The position numbers and the translations under genes were made by a program. 64,000 nucleotides of DNA. Origin: an uncultured Tenacibaculum sp. Its GTDB lineage: Bacteria > Bacteroidota > Bacteroidia > Flavobacteriales > Flavobacteriaceae. The notes beneath the pieces are model-generated. The model saw only the letters and a program-made list of their open reading frames with translations, made no database searches and was not told the DNA's origin. Positions 16,907-25,211 of the stretch are shown here, piece after piece. Position 1 is the stretch's first letter. Every line of letters begins with the position of its first letter. The stretch covers positions 153,181 through 217,180 of the forward strand of contig CANMWK010000008.1 in the NCBI GenBank assembly GCA_947501615.1, read 5' to 3'.

Positions 16907-19156
16907 ATGGGAGATCCTTTTATTTTAATGTTAGTGGCATTGGGGGCACTAGCTATTTTAGATTTAGTTGTAGGGGTAAGTAATGATGCTGTAAATTTTT
17001 TAAATTCAGCTATAGGTTCTAAAGCTATTCCTATAAAAACTATAATGATTATAGCCAGCATTGGTGTATTTTTTGGTGCCATATCGTCAAGTGGTATGAT
17101 GGAAGTAGCAAGAAAAGGAATTTTTAATCCTAATATGTTCATGTTTGAGGAAATCATGTACATATTTATGGCTGTTATGATTACCGATATACTTCTGCTC
17201 GACGTTTTTAACTCTTTAGGAATGCCTACTTCAACTACAGTATCTATTGTATTTGAATTATTAGGAGCAGCAGTTGCTATTGCTCTTATAAAAATATCTG
17301 GCTCTGATGATGCTTCTGTTACTGAAGTTTGGAACTACATTAATTACGAAACTGCTAGTAGAATTATTTTAGGTATTGTACTCTCTGTACTCGTTGCATT
17401 TACTGTAGGAGCAATTGTTCAATATTTTTCAAGGATTATTTATTCTTTTAATTTCGAAAAAAGACCACTGTATATTAATGCGTTGTTTGGTGGTTTTGCT
17501 ATAACTGCAATTACGTATTTTATTATTATTAAAGGATTGAAAGGAACACCTTTTTATGCAAACATGAAAGGGTTAATAGAAGGAAATTCAACAACGATAA
17601 TTTTAGGAAGTTTTGCATTATGGTCTGCATTATCGTACAGTGCCATAAAATTCTTTAAGGCTAATATCTTGGTAATCATTATAGCAATAGGTACGTTTTC
17701 TTTAGCGATGGCTTTTGCTGGTAATGACTTAGTTAACTTTATTGGTGTACCTATAGCAGCTTTAAATTCATACGATGCTTGGCAAGCTTCTGGTGATGCT
17801 GCCAATGAGTTTTCTATGGGAATACTAGCAAAAAAAGTACCTTCTAACACTTGGTTATTACTATTGGCTGGAGCCATTATGGTAATTACTTTATGGACAT
17901 CTAAAAAGGCAAGAGCTGTTATTGAAACTGGAATTAATTTATCTAGACAAGGTGATGGACATGAAAAGTTTAGACCAAATAATGTTTCTAGAATGGTTGT
18001 TAGAATAGCAATGGTTACAAATAATGGGTTCAATGCTATCATCCCAGAAAAAACAAGAAATTTCATCAATTCTAAATTTGAAAAACCCGCTGTTAAATTA
18101 TCAAAAGATAAAACCGAAGAGCTTCCTGCTTTCGATTTAGTTCGTGCTGCTGTAAACTTAATTATGGCTAGTATTTTAATTTCTTTAGCTACTTCTATGG
18201 GACTACCTTTATCTACAACATACGTAACATTTATGGTTGCTATGGGTACATCTTTAGCAGATAGAGCTTGGGGACGCGAAAGTGCTGTATATAGAGTTGC
18301 TGGTGTTTTAAAAGTTATTGGAGGTTGGTTTTTAACAGCTATTATTGCTTTTACTGCTGCTGCTATTGTTGCTTCGTTAATTTCTTGGCACCAAGCTATG
18401 ATTCCTGTTTTATTGCTTCTTGTAATTGCAATGCTAGTAAGAACTACTATTCAGTATTCAAAAAAATCTAAAGAAGAAAAACAACAACAATACGTAGAAC
18501 GTGCCGAACTTTTATCTATTAATGAAATTATAGATGAAAGTTCTGAACATATCGCTAATGTTGCTCAACGTGTAAACAAATTATATTCAAGTGTTGTAAA
18601 TGACTTAGCAACTCATGATTTAAATAAATTGAGAAAAACTGAAAAGCATGTATTAAAACTAAATGAAGAAATTGAAAATTTAAAAAATGGGGTTTTCTAT
18701 TTTATAAAATCTTTAGATGATACTTCTGTTAAAGCTAGTAAGTTTTATATTTTAATTTTAAGTTACCTACAAGATGTAACTCAATCTATTAGTTATATCT
18801 CAAAAATTACATATAACCACGTTAACAATAACCACAAAAATCTTAAAAAATCTCAATTAAAAGATCTTAAGAATATTGATAATAAATTAAGTGATTTATT
18901 GAAAAAGGTAAGCACTACATTCGATCAGAAAACTTTTGATAATCTAACTTATATTTTAGACGACAAAAAAGATTTAACTTCAGATTTATACAACTCTATA
19001 GAAAATCAAGTAGATCGAATTCGTACAGATGAAACGAGTCCTAAAAACACTACATTATACTTTAGTATTTTATTAGAGACTCAAGATTTAGTTACCGCAT
19101 TAGTTAGTTTATTAGAGAACTGTAATGAATTTTATATTTCAACTAAATCTGCTTAA
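16907..19156 (+). CDS. PiT-family inorganic phosphate transporter with PhoU-like tail
   Basis: A 749-residue integral membrane protein. The PiT signature appears twice: GVSNDAVNFLNSAIGSKA (23-40) in the first half and FAGNDLVNFIGVPIA in the second. Around residues 500-745 a soluble helical region rich in charged residues resembles a PhoU-like domain fused to the transporter, as often seen in Bacteroidota. It imports phosphate, coupled to an ion gradient. The start at 16907 (MGDPFILMLV) fits the family and a -7 box; an upstream in-frame ATG at 16862 adds 15 atypical residues. It lies downstream of the metallophosphoesterase and ends in an elaborate terminator. Confidence 0.92.
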   Translation: MGDPFILMLVALGALAILDLVVGVSNDAVNFLNSAIGSKAIPIKTIMIIASIGVFFGAISSSGMMEVARKGIFNPNMFMFEEIMYIFMAVMITDILLLDVFNSLGMPTSTTVSIVFELLGAAVAIALIKISGSDDASVTEVWNYINYETASRIILGIVLSVLVAFTVGAIVQYFSRIIYSFNFEKRPLYINALFGGFAITAITYFIIIKGLKGTPFYANMKGLIEGNSTTIILGSFALWSALSYSAIKFFKANILVIIIAIGTFSLAMAFAGNDLVNFIGVPIAALNSYDAWQASGDAANEFSMGILAKKVPSNTWLLLLAGAIMVITLWTSKKARAVIETGINLSRQGDGHEKFRPNNVSRMVVRIAMVTNNGFNAIIPEKTRNFINSKFEKPAVKLSKDKTEELPAFDLVRAAVNLIMASILISLATSMGLPLSTTYVTFMVAMGTSLADRAWGRESAVYRVAGVLKVIGGWFLTAIIAFTAAAIVASLISWHQAMIPVLLLLVIAMLVRTTIQYSKKSKEEKQQQYVERAELLSINEIIDESSEHIANVAQRVNKLYSSVVNDLATHDLNKLRKTEKHVLKLNEEIENLKNGVFYFIKSLDDTSVKASKFYILILSYLQDVTQSISYISKITYNHVNNNHKNLKKSQLKDLKNIDNKLSDLLKKVSTTFDQKTFDNLTYILDDKKDLTSDLYNSIENQVDRIRTDETSPKNTTLYFSILLETQDLVTALVSLLENCNEFYISTKSA

Positions 19157-19177
19157 AACATTAAATAAGTAGTATTC

Positions 19178-19264
19178 AAAAGAGGCTGTTTAAAAAGTAT
19201 CTGAAAACGTCATTCTGAAATAAATTCAGTTTGACTAAAAAAATCTTTTTAGACAGCCTCTTTT
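19178..19264 (+). terminator. Long-stem terminator enclosing a REP-like palindrome
   Basis: The 20-nt arms at 19178-19197 and 19245-19264 pair with only one G-U position and are followed by T residues. The loop contains GTCA..CTGAAATAAATTCAG..TGAC (19209-19235), whose 15-nt core recurs exactly in the interspersed repeat at 45794-45932. This is both the likely terminator of the phosphate transporter gene and a member of a repeat family. Confidence 0.8.
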
Positions 19265-19353
19265 TATCTCATAAACACACCTAGCTTATTATTTTAGAGA
19301 TGTAACAAAAACTCATCAACAAAACACATTAATAATAGTTTTACATCTAACGA

Positions 19354-20553
19354 TTAAAAGTCTACTCTATATACTTTAAGCATATTACGATCATATGCGC
19401 CTACATATAAGTACCATACATCATTAATTTTTTGAACTGACATACCATTATAGACTGAAAAGCCTAAATCTATTTTCGATACGGGACGAAGTACACCATC
19501 TCTACCTAAAGAACATACTTGAATTCCCTTATCATCTCTGGTTCCAATAAAAACCAAAGCTTTTTCATTATTTAACTTAATGGTTTCTATTCTTGTGGAT
19601 CCCTTCAACGAATAATCTTCATTATCCTTTAATAAAGAATGTATTTTTGGAATACCTTTAGTATTTACTTTAAAGACGTTTATACCATCTCCATGATAAA
19701 GTGCTTTATCTTTTTCACTATTGTAATGAATATTGTGTCGATGACCTACCAATAAAAAGTTTGAGTCTCCAAGTGTAATAGATGTTACAGGAAATGCTCC
19801 ATTTAAAAAAAGAGAATCGTTGTCTTCAACAGTGCTAATAGTTTTTAAATACCCTTCTTTTGCAATATGAAATGTACTTATACTTCCATCAAAAAAAGCT
19901 CCAGTGACCAAAATAGGTTTTTGTTGATCCGAAAAGGAAGACATTCCTATAATTCCATGTAACGAAAGTCTATCATTATCTTTTATCGATTGTATATGTT
20001 GTAATTTTCCTTTGTCTGTAAACTTAAAAACAGACATCCCTTTATCTAACCCTCCTGCATAAAGGAAAACTTTATCTTTAATTTTGACTTTATGAATCGT
20101 GACAACTTCGTCAATAAACGTAGTATCTGTATCAAAAACCGAACCTGTTTTTTTAACACCTCCGTCATTATCTATGTCATATGCTTCTAGAGCATTATCT
20201 GCTTTATTTCCTAAAACTAAAAAGTTCTTATTATCAACTTTAATGTGAGTTAATGCTCTAAGTCCTCCATTTCTATTAGTAATTTGTTTTTGATTTAAGA
20301 ATGTTAATTTTCCTTTTCCATTAACGGCATAAATTTCCATAGTCTTATTTTCACCTACGGTATACACAAAATTTTTATTTTGAATTGCCAAAGCACTAAC
20401 AGAAACAACTCGAGAAGAATTAGCTACCGAATCTACTAATGTTAAACGGACCTTATTACCTTGTTTTATAGCTTTTCGTTGTGAAGAACACCCAAAAAAG
20501 CAAATAAAAACAACTATTAATAATGTGAGGAAACTTAAGGGATTTTTTTTCAT
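19354..20553 (-). CDS. Beta-propeller lipoprotein of unknown function
   Basis: A 399-residue lipoprotein with lipobox CFFGC (Cys22) and Ser-Ser-Gln after it. The rest consists of repeated beta-strand units of roughly 50 residues, with recurring phrases such as FLVLGNKADNALEAYDID, VFLYAGGLDKGMSVFKF and LLVGHRHN, typical of a lactonase or YncE-like beta-propeller. No catalytic residues are recognisable. It may be a surface or periplasmic binding protein. It is in the same direction as the serine hydrolase upstream, but a gap of 193 nt separates them. Confidence 0.75.
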   Translation of the reverse strand: MKKNPLSFLTLLIVVFICFFGCSSQRKAIKQGNKVRLTLVDSVANSSRVVSVSALAIQNKNFVYTVGENKTMEIYAVNGKGKLTFLNQKQITNRNGGLRALTHIKVDNKNFLVLGNKADNALEAYDIDNDGGVKKTGSVFDTDTTFIDEVVTIHKVKIKDKVFLYAGGLDKGMSVFKFTDKGKLQHIQSIKDNDRLSLHGIIGMSSFSDQQKPILVTGAFFDGSISTFHIAKEGYLKTISTVEDNDSLFLNGAFPVTSITLGDSNFLLVGHRHNIHYNSEKDKALYHGDGINVFKVNTKGIPKIHSLLKDNEDYSLKGSTRIETIKLNNEKALVFIGTRDDKGIQVCSLGRDGVLRPVSKIDLGFSVYNGMSVQKINDVWYLYVGAYDRNMLKVYRVDF

Positions 20554-20746
20554 GATTTTTGTTTAATTTCATCTGTGATAACACACTTTAGGAATCCATT
20601 TTATACTACTCGCATCTATTTAGTTTTGAAAGCATATTAGTATTCCAAAGTAATTTAACAAATCAAAAATCAATTTAATTTCATCACTCAGTCCTAAAAA
20701 AAACCTTAAAAAAAGCTTAAAATCACTACTCGCTTACGAAATCTTT

Positions 20747-22069
20747 CTATTTAAATGAATTTAAAATTTCACTTAAAAAATGATTGACATCAGCATTTTT
20801 AGTTAATCCCAACCGTACAACAACCATTTCTTGATCTGGTAAAATAAAAACATTCTGACCTTGATATCCATTGAAAGAGTACATGTTTTTAGGAACATCA
20901 GGATATCTACCGCCTGCGTTTAACCAAATTTGTGCTCCATACCAACCTTCAGAAGTAGGCGTTGGAGTAGTAGCATATGTTACCCAATCTTTATCAAAAA
21001 GAGAAGCATCTTTCCATTGTCCATTATTCAAATACAACAAACCAAATTTAGCCCAATCTCTTGCAGTAGCCCAAGCATATGAAGAACCAATGTAATTCCC
21101 TTTCATATCTGTCTCTAACACCATTGAATTCATACCTATTTTATCTATGAGTTCTTCATACCAAAAATCTAAATATGCTTGATGTGAATCAAATTGTTTT
21201 CTAATAATCGCTGATAACACATTTGTTGTACCTGAAGAATAATTCCATGTTTTATTTGGCTCCCCTACTAACGGTTTGTTAATTTGTAATTTAGTAACGT
21301 CTTCTGCTAAAAATAACATTTTGGTGACATCAGAAATTGAGTTATAATCTTCCACCCATTCTAAACCACTATTCATCTGCAATAGATTATGAATTGTAAT
21401 CTTTTTTCGCTCATCATCTTTCCATTCTTCAAAAGGAGCTTCGTCATATACATTTAATTTACCATTACATTGTAAAATTCCCATTACAGTACTTGTAATA
21501 CTTTTAGTCATAGACCATCCAAGTAATAACGAATTTTTATCAAAACCTTCAGCATACTGTTCAGCAACTATTTTATCTTTATATATCACCAAAAAAGCTC
21601 TTGTTTTAAATGTTTCATTAAACATATCATTAACAGCTTTATCTAACTTATCATAATTAATCTCTGAAAAAACTGTGTCTATTGGCTCTAGGTTTCCATA
21701 TGGAAAACGTTCATTTTGATCTGCAGTAGCTCGCTTAGGAATCAACGGATTTTCTTCAATACTTGCCCCCTCAACAACTAAAACACTTCCTAATCCTTCT
21801 CTGTATTTTGCTTTTCTAGACAATAACCCAAAAGCAGAAGAGTACGCTTCATTTTTATTCTTATCAATACTATTAAATGCCAAGTTTACTGGTGAAAAAT
21901 TAGTATCTGTACTATCTGTAAACTGTAAATTCCGTTTTGCTAAAAAAACAGAAGACGCTGTATTTTTTACAGTATAACCAGCAATGATATTCAACTTAGG
22001 ATAATTATAAAAAATAGCTAATAGAAAAATAGCTATAAACAGCAACAAAACTCTTTTAAAAGTTTTCAT
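20747..22069 (-). CDS. Serine hydrolase (class C beta-lactamase/esterase fold)
   Basis: A 440-residue protein with an N-terminal membrane anchor or uncleaved signal (about 1-22), then a beta-lactamase-fold domain with the SxxK motif SMTK (186-189) and the Tyr motif NYSSGTTN near residue 273. Such proteins are peptidases, esterases or penicillin-interacting hydrolases in the periplasm. A GTG at 22087 would add six residues, but it overlaps a TACATTTG -7 box (complement of 22087-22094), so the ATG at 22069 is preferred. Substrate is unknown; antibiotic resistance should not be assumed. Confidence 0.82.
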   Translation of the reverse strand: MKTFKRVLLLFIAIFLLAIFYNYPKLNIIAGYTVKNTASSVFLAKRNLQFTDSTDTNFSPVNLAFNSIDKNKNEAYSSAFGLLSRKAKYREGLGSVLVVEGASIEENPLIPKRATADQNERFPYGNLEPIDTVFSEINYDKLDKAVNDMFNETFKTRAFLVIYKDKIVAEQYAEGFDKNSLLLGWSMTKSITSTVMGILQCNGKLNVYDEAPFEEWKDDERKKITIHNLLQMNSGLEWVEDYNSISDVTKMLFLAEDVTKLQINKPLVGEPNKTWNYSSGTTNVLSAIIRKQFDSHQAYLDFWYEELIDKIGMNSMVLETDMKGNYIGSSYAWATARDWAKFGLLYLNNGQWKDASLFDKDWVTYATTPTPTSEGWYGAQIWLNAGGRYPDVPKNMYSFNGYQGQNVFILPDQEMVVVRLGLTKNADVNHFLSEILNSFK

Positions 22070-22086
22070 AATTTGGGTCGTTTTCA

Positions 22087-22094
22087 CAAATGTA
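22087..22094 (-). promoter_or_regulatory. -7 box of the serine hydrolase gene
   Basis: The complement reads TACATTTG (TAnnTTTG). Transcription would start around 22080, leaving about 11 nt before the ATG at 22069. Confidence 0.5.
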
Positions 22095-22111
22095 AGAATT
22101 TATATGTTTGA

Positions 22112-22142
22112 TTGTTCTTTTAAGAACATAGCCGTATTTTTG
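22112..22142 (+). promoter_or_regulatory. Promoter of sufS
   Basis: TTG (22112-22114) and TATTTTTG (22135-22142) are separated by 20 nt, matching the Bacteroidota -33/-7 pattern. The ATG at 22158 follows closely, so the longer reading from 22104 is ruled out. Confidence 0.65.
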
Positions 22143-22157
22143 TATAAATTTAATTTC

Positions 22158-23369
22158 ATGCTAGATATCAAAAAAATCCGTGCAGATTTCCCTATTCTTG
22201 AAAGAAAAGTGCATGGAAAACCATTAATATATTTCGATAACGGTGCTACATCACAAACTCCATCTAAAGTTATTGATGCTATTGTTGATTATTACACTAA
22301 TTATAACGCCAATATTCATCGTGGAGTACACACTTTAAGTCAAGAAGCTACCGATAAGTACGAAGAAGCTAGGATTAAAATTCAAAAACATTTTAATGCT
22401 AAGCATGCTTATGAAATCATTTTAACAGCAGGAACTACTGAAAGTGTAAATATTGTGGCCTCAGGATTTTCTTCATTATTACAAGAAGGTGATGAAGTAA
22501 TTGTTTCTGCCTTAGAGCACCACTCTAACATAGTACCTTGGCAAATGATGTGTGAAAAAGTTGGTGCTATTTTACGTGTTATTCCTATGGATGAAGATGG
22601 CTCTTTACGAATGGATGTATATGATGAAATGCTAAGCGATAAAACTAAATTAGTTTTCTGTAATCATGTTTCTAATGCATTAGGCACTATAAATCCTATT
22701 GAAACTATTATTCGTAGTGCTCATAAATTTGGAGCTTATGTTTTAATAGACGGAGCACAAGCTTGCCCTCATATCAAACCCAATGTACAAGAATTAAATG
22801 TTGATTTTTACGTTGCATCTGCGCATAAAATGTGTGGACCTACTGGAGTTGGAATATTATATGGAAAACAAGAATTGCTAGAAAAACTTCCTCCATATCA
22901 AGGAGGAGGAGAAATGATAGAAACAGTAACTTTTGAAAAAACTACTTATGCCGGTTTACCTCATAAATTTGAGGCAGGAACGCCAAATATCTGTGGTGGT
23001 ATTGCTTTTGGAGTAGCTATAGATTACATGAATAGCTTAGGTTTTGATGAAATTCAAAAGACTGAACATGAACTACTAACCTATGCTACCGAAAAACTTT
23101 TAGCTATCGAGGGCTTAAAAATCTATGGTACTTCTAACAAGACTTCTGTAATTTCATTTAATATTGAAGGAATACATCCTTATGATATTGGGTCTATTTT
23201 AGATAAACTAGGAATAGCAGTTAGAACAGGACATCATTGTGCACAACCTATAATGGATTTTTATAAAATCCCTGGAACTGTAAGAGCATCTTTAAGTTTT
23301 TACAATACAAAAGAAGAAATTGACACTATGGTTGCAGCGATAAAAAAAGCAAAAATGATGTTGAGTTAA
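22158..23369 (+). CDS. sufS: SufS-type cysteine desulfurase
   Basis: A 403-residue PLP enzyme that removes sulfur from cysteine for Fe-S cluster assembly. Seen: YFDNGATSQTP near the N-terminus, the PLP lysine in ASAHKMCGPTG (around residue 225), and the catalytic Cys in RTGHHCAQP (around residue 360). Its length equals group II desulfurases. No other suf genes (sufB, C, D, E) are adjacent, so it is away from a suf operon or the rest lies elsewhere. It has its own promoter and is divergent from the serine hydrolase. Confidence 0.95.
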   Translation: MLDIKKIRADFPILERKVHGKPLIYFDNGATSQTPSKVIDAIVDYYTNYNANIHRGVHTLSQEATDKYEEARIKIQKHFNAKHAYEIILTAGTTESVNIVASGFSSLLQEGDEVIVSALEHHSNIVPWQMMCEKVGAILRVIPMDEDGSLRMDVYDEMLSDKTKLVFCNHVSNALGTINPIETIIRSAHKFGAYVLIDGAQACPHIKPNVQELNVDFYVASAHKMCGPTGVGILYGKQELLEKLPPYQGGGEMIETVTFEKTTYAGLPHKFEAGTPNICGGIAFGVAIDYMNSLGFDEIQKTEHELLTYATEKLLAIEGLKIYGTSNKTSVISFNIEGIHPYDIGSILDKLGIAVRTGHHCAQPIMDFYKIPGTVRASLSFYNTKEEIDTMVAAIKKAKMMLS

Positions 23370-23392
23370 TATAATTGTTTTGTCTTACAAGA

Positions 23393-23441
23393 AAATGACA
23401 ACTATAAAGTTTATAAAATGTAATCTTTATAGCTGTCATTT
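23393..23441 (+). terminator. Hairpin downstream of sufS
   Basis: AAATGACA-ACTATAAAG (23393-23409) pairs with CTTTATAGCTGTCATTT (23425-23441), 17 bp with one mismatch, 23 nt after the sufS stop codon. It lacks a long T-run but is the best terminator candidate. Confidence 0.6.
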
Positions 23442-23449
23442 GGTATGAA

Positions 23450-23585
23450 CCTAGTTCTTTTTCAACTTTAAACCCAAATTATGCATTAGAGTTTCGTTAT
23501 GGGTTTTTGATATACAATAAATAGTAATGTTTGCAGTAGAGCAAGACGGAATAGATTTTTCTACCGTAAATTTGGGCTAAACTGT
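23450..23585. repeat. Possible relic of an interspersed element
   Basis: Between the sufS terminator and the RNase H stop codon is about 135 nt without a gene. It contains an imperfect inverted repeat AAACCCA/TGGGTTT (23470-23506) and a further TTTGGGC copy near 23570. A minus-strand frame of about 40 codons is open but lacks a start. The composition suggests a degraded repeat, but this is not proven. Confidence 0.3.
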
Positions 23586-23586
23586 A

Positions 23587-24225
23587 CTACTTCCTTCCAA
23601 AATCTGCAGGTATTTCTCCCCAAGCTTTAGTTTCCCACTTTAAAATTGGATTCGTCACTGCGTTTTCTTGTAGCCATTTTTCAGCTCTTTTAATTAAATC
23701 AAGTAAATCTTTATTGGCTTCTGTAAATGTTATGTTAGTTCTACATTGTTTCTTTTTTACCCAAGACATTGCAATTTTTGAATCTGAATATAAAGGATAA
23801 TTGGGCATTTTTTTATTTTTTAAAAATGCTAAACCATGTACTAAAGCTAGAAATTCACCTATATTATTAGTCCCTTCTTTAAAAGGCCCTTGGATAAAAA
23901 TCTGTTTCTTTGATTTTGTATCTACTCCTCGATATTCTAAAATACCTGGATTACCAGAACATGCAGCATCTACAGATAAACTTTCTAAAATAGGAGTTCC
24001 ATATTTTTGTTTTTCTGAAGCTGATAATTTTTTCTTATTAGTATCTTTCCCTTTATAATCATTAAACGTTTTTTTAAACGCTATTTCTGCTTCTTTTTTA
24101 TCTAAAAAAGCTTTGTATTCTGCTCCTTCAAATCCAGAAATTTGCTCTTTACAAGTTTTCCAATCAGAAAAAACGCCTTTTTTTTTCCCTTTCCAAACTA
24201 CGTAAAACTTCTTTTTTTTACTCAT
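23587..24225 (-). CDS. rnhA: Ribonuclease H with N-terminal viroplasmin domain
   Basis: A 212-residue RNase HI of the viroplasmin type. Residues 1-45 (KKFYVVWKGKKKGVFSDWKTC) form the RNA-DNA hybrid-binding viroplasmin domain; the RNase H domain follows with VDAACSGNPG, GEFLALVHGL, YSDSKIAMSWV and PADFGRK, giving the catalytic D-E-D-D set. It removes RNA from RNA-DNA hybrids. It overlaps the end of purN by 8 nt, so they are co-transcribed. Confidence 0.92.
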   Translation of the reverse strand: MSKKKKFYVVWKGKKKGVFSDWKTCKEQISGFEGAEYKAFLDKKEAEIAFKKTFNDYKGKDTNKKKLSASEKQKYGTPILESLSVDAACSGNPGILEYRGVDTKSKKQIFIQGPFKEGTNNIGEFLALVHGLAFLKNKKMPNYPLYSDSKIAMSWVKKKQCRTNITFTEANKDLLDLIKRAEKWLQENAVTNPILKWETKAWGEIPADFGRK

Positions 24226-24790
24226 CTAATGATAAAATCACATCCTCTATTACAGAAGGAAAATGTTCATATTCTAATTTGTGTACTTTTTTTGCAATAT
24301 CCTCAACAGAATCATCAATTTTTATTGAGGTTTTTGCTTGAAAAATAATCCCTCCTTCATCATAATGTTCATTTACATAATGAATTGTGATTCCTGTTTC
24401 TTCTTCTTTATTTTCTTTTATTGCTTTATGCACATGCTTCCCATACATACCTTTTCCGCCATATTTAGGTAATAAAGCAGGATGAATATTTATAATTTTA
24501 TTAGGAAAATCTGCTACCATTTGCTCTGGAATTTTCCATAAAAAGCCAGCTAAAATAATTAAATCAGCTTCTTCTTTAAGAAAGTTAAGCACTTTATCAG
24601 ATTTAAAAAACTCTTCCCTACTAAAAATTAAACTATTTACACCCAGTCTTTTACACCTATCTAAAACTTTGGCACGTTCGTTGTTAGTAAGCACATGAGT
24701 AACCTTAGCAGTTCTTTTAGTTTGAAAAAACCCAATAATATTCTCGGCATTACTTCCAGAACCCGAAGCAAAAATGACTATTCGTTTCAT
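24218..24790 (-). CDS. purN: Phosphoribosylglycinamide formyltransferase PurN
   Basis: A 190-residue GAR transformylase, third step of purine synthesis, using 10-formyl-THF. Motifs: FASGSGSNAENI at the N-terminus, NIHPALLPKYGGKGMYG with the catalytic Asn/His, and the downstream HYVNEHYDEGGIIFQ. The ATG at 24790 (MKRIVIFASG) fits the family; an upstream in-frame start would add 13 unrelated residues. It is divergent from acpP and overlaps rnhA. Confidence 0.95.
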   Translation of the reverse strand: MKRIVIFASGSGSNAENIIGFFQTKRTAKVTHVLTNNERAKVLDRCKRLGVNSLIFSREEFFKSDKVLNFLKEEADLIILAGFLWKIPEQMVADFPNKIINIHPALLPKYGGKGMYGKHVHKAIKENKEEETGITIHYVNEHYDEGGIIFQAKTSIKIDDSVEDIAKKVHKLEYEHFPSVIEDVILSLDE

Positions 24791-24922
24791 AATCTTAAAA
24801 ATAGCTATGTTGTTACTGCAAAAAAACAATAATTATTAATAAGTATGTGGTCTTAAACAAAAGATTTTTTATTTTAGACCCCACATTTTTGAGCAAAAGT
24901 TAGTATAGAATCTTAAGATTCG

Positions 24923-24930
24923 TATTTTTG
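24923..24930 (+). promoter_or_regulatory. -7 box of the acpP-fabF-rnc-pyk gene row
   Basis: TATTTTTG matches TAnnTTTG, 31 nt before the acpP ATG. The upstream 100 nt also holds the purN promoter on the other strand. Confidence 0.6.
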
Positions 24931-24961
24931 CCCAGATTTTAAATTTAAAAATTACAAAATT

Positions 24962-25198
24962 ATGTCAGACATTGCATCAAGAGTAAAAGCAATTATCGTT
25001 GATAAATTAGGAGTAGACGATAACGAAGTAACTAACGAAGCTAGTTTTACTAATGACTTAGGAGCAGATTCGTTAGATACTGTTGAGTTAATCATGGAGT
25101 TCGAAAAGGAATTTGATATTCAAATCCCAGACGATCAAGCAGAAAACATTGCTACAGTTGGTCAAGCTATTAGCTATATAGAAGAAGCAAAGAAGTAA
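24962..25198 (+). CDS. acpP: Acyl carrier protein
   Basis: A 78-residue acidic protein with the phosphopantetheine attachment serine in [16 protein letters not shown]. It carries growing acyl chains in type II fatty acid synthesis. It is followed 13 nt downstream by fabF, the classic pairing. Confidence 0.98.
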   Translation: MSDIASRVKAIIVDKLGVDDNEVTNEASFTNDLGADSLDTVELIMEFEKEFDIQIPDDQAENIATVGQAISYIEEAKK

Positions 25199-25211
25199 AT
25201 CTAAAGTACAT

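Noticed and set aside
20747..22069. Beta-lactamase resistance gene
   Set aside because: Only the general serine hydrolase fold is supported (SMTK, YSS); nothing points to antibiotic hydrolysis.
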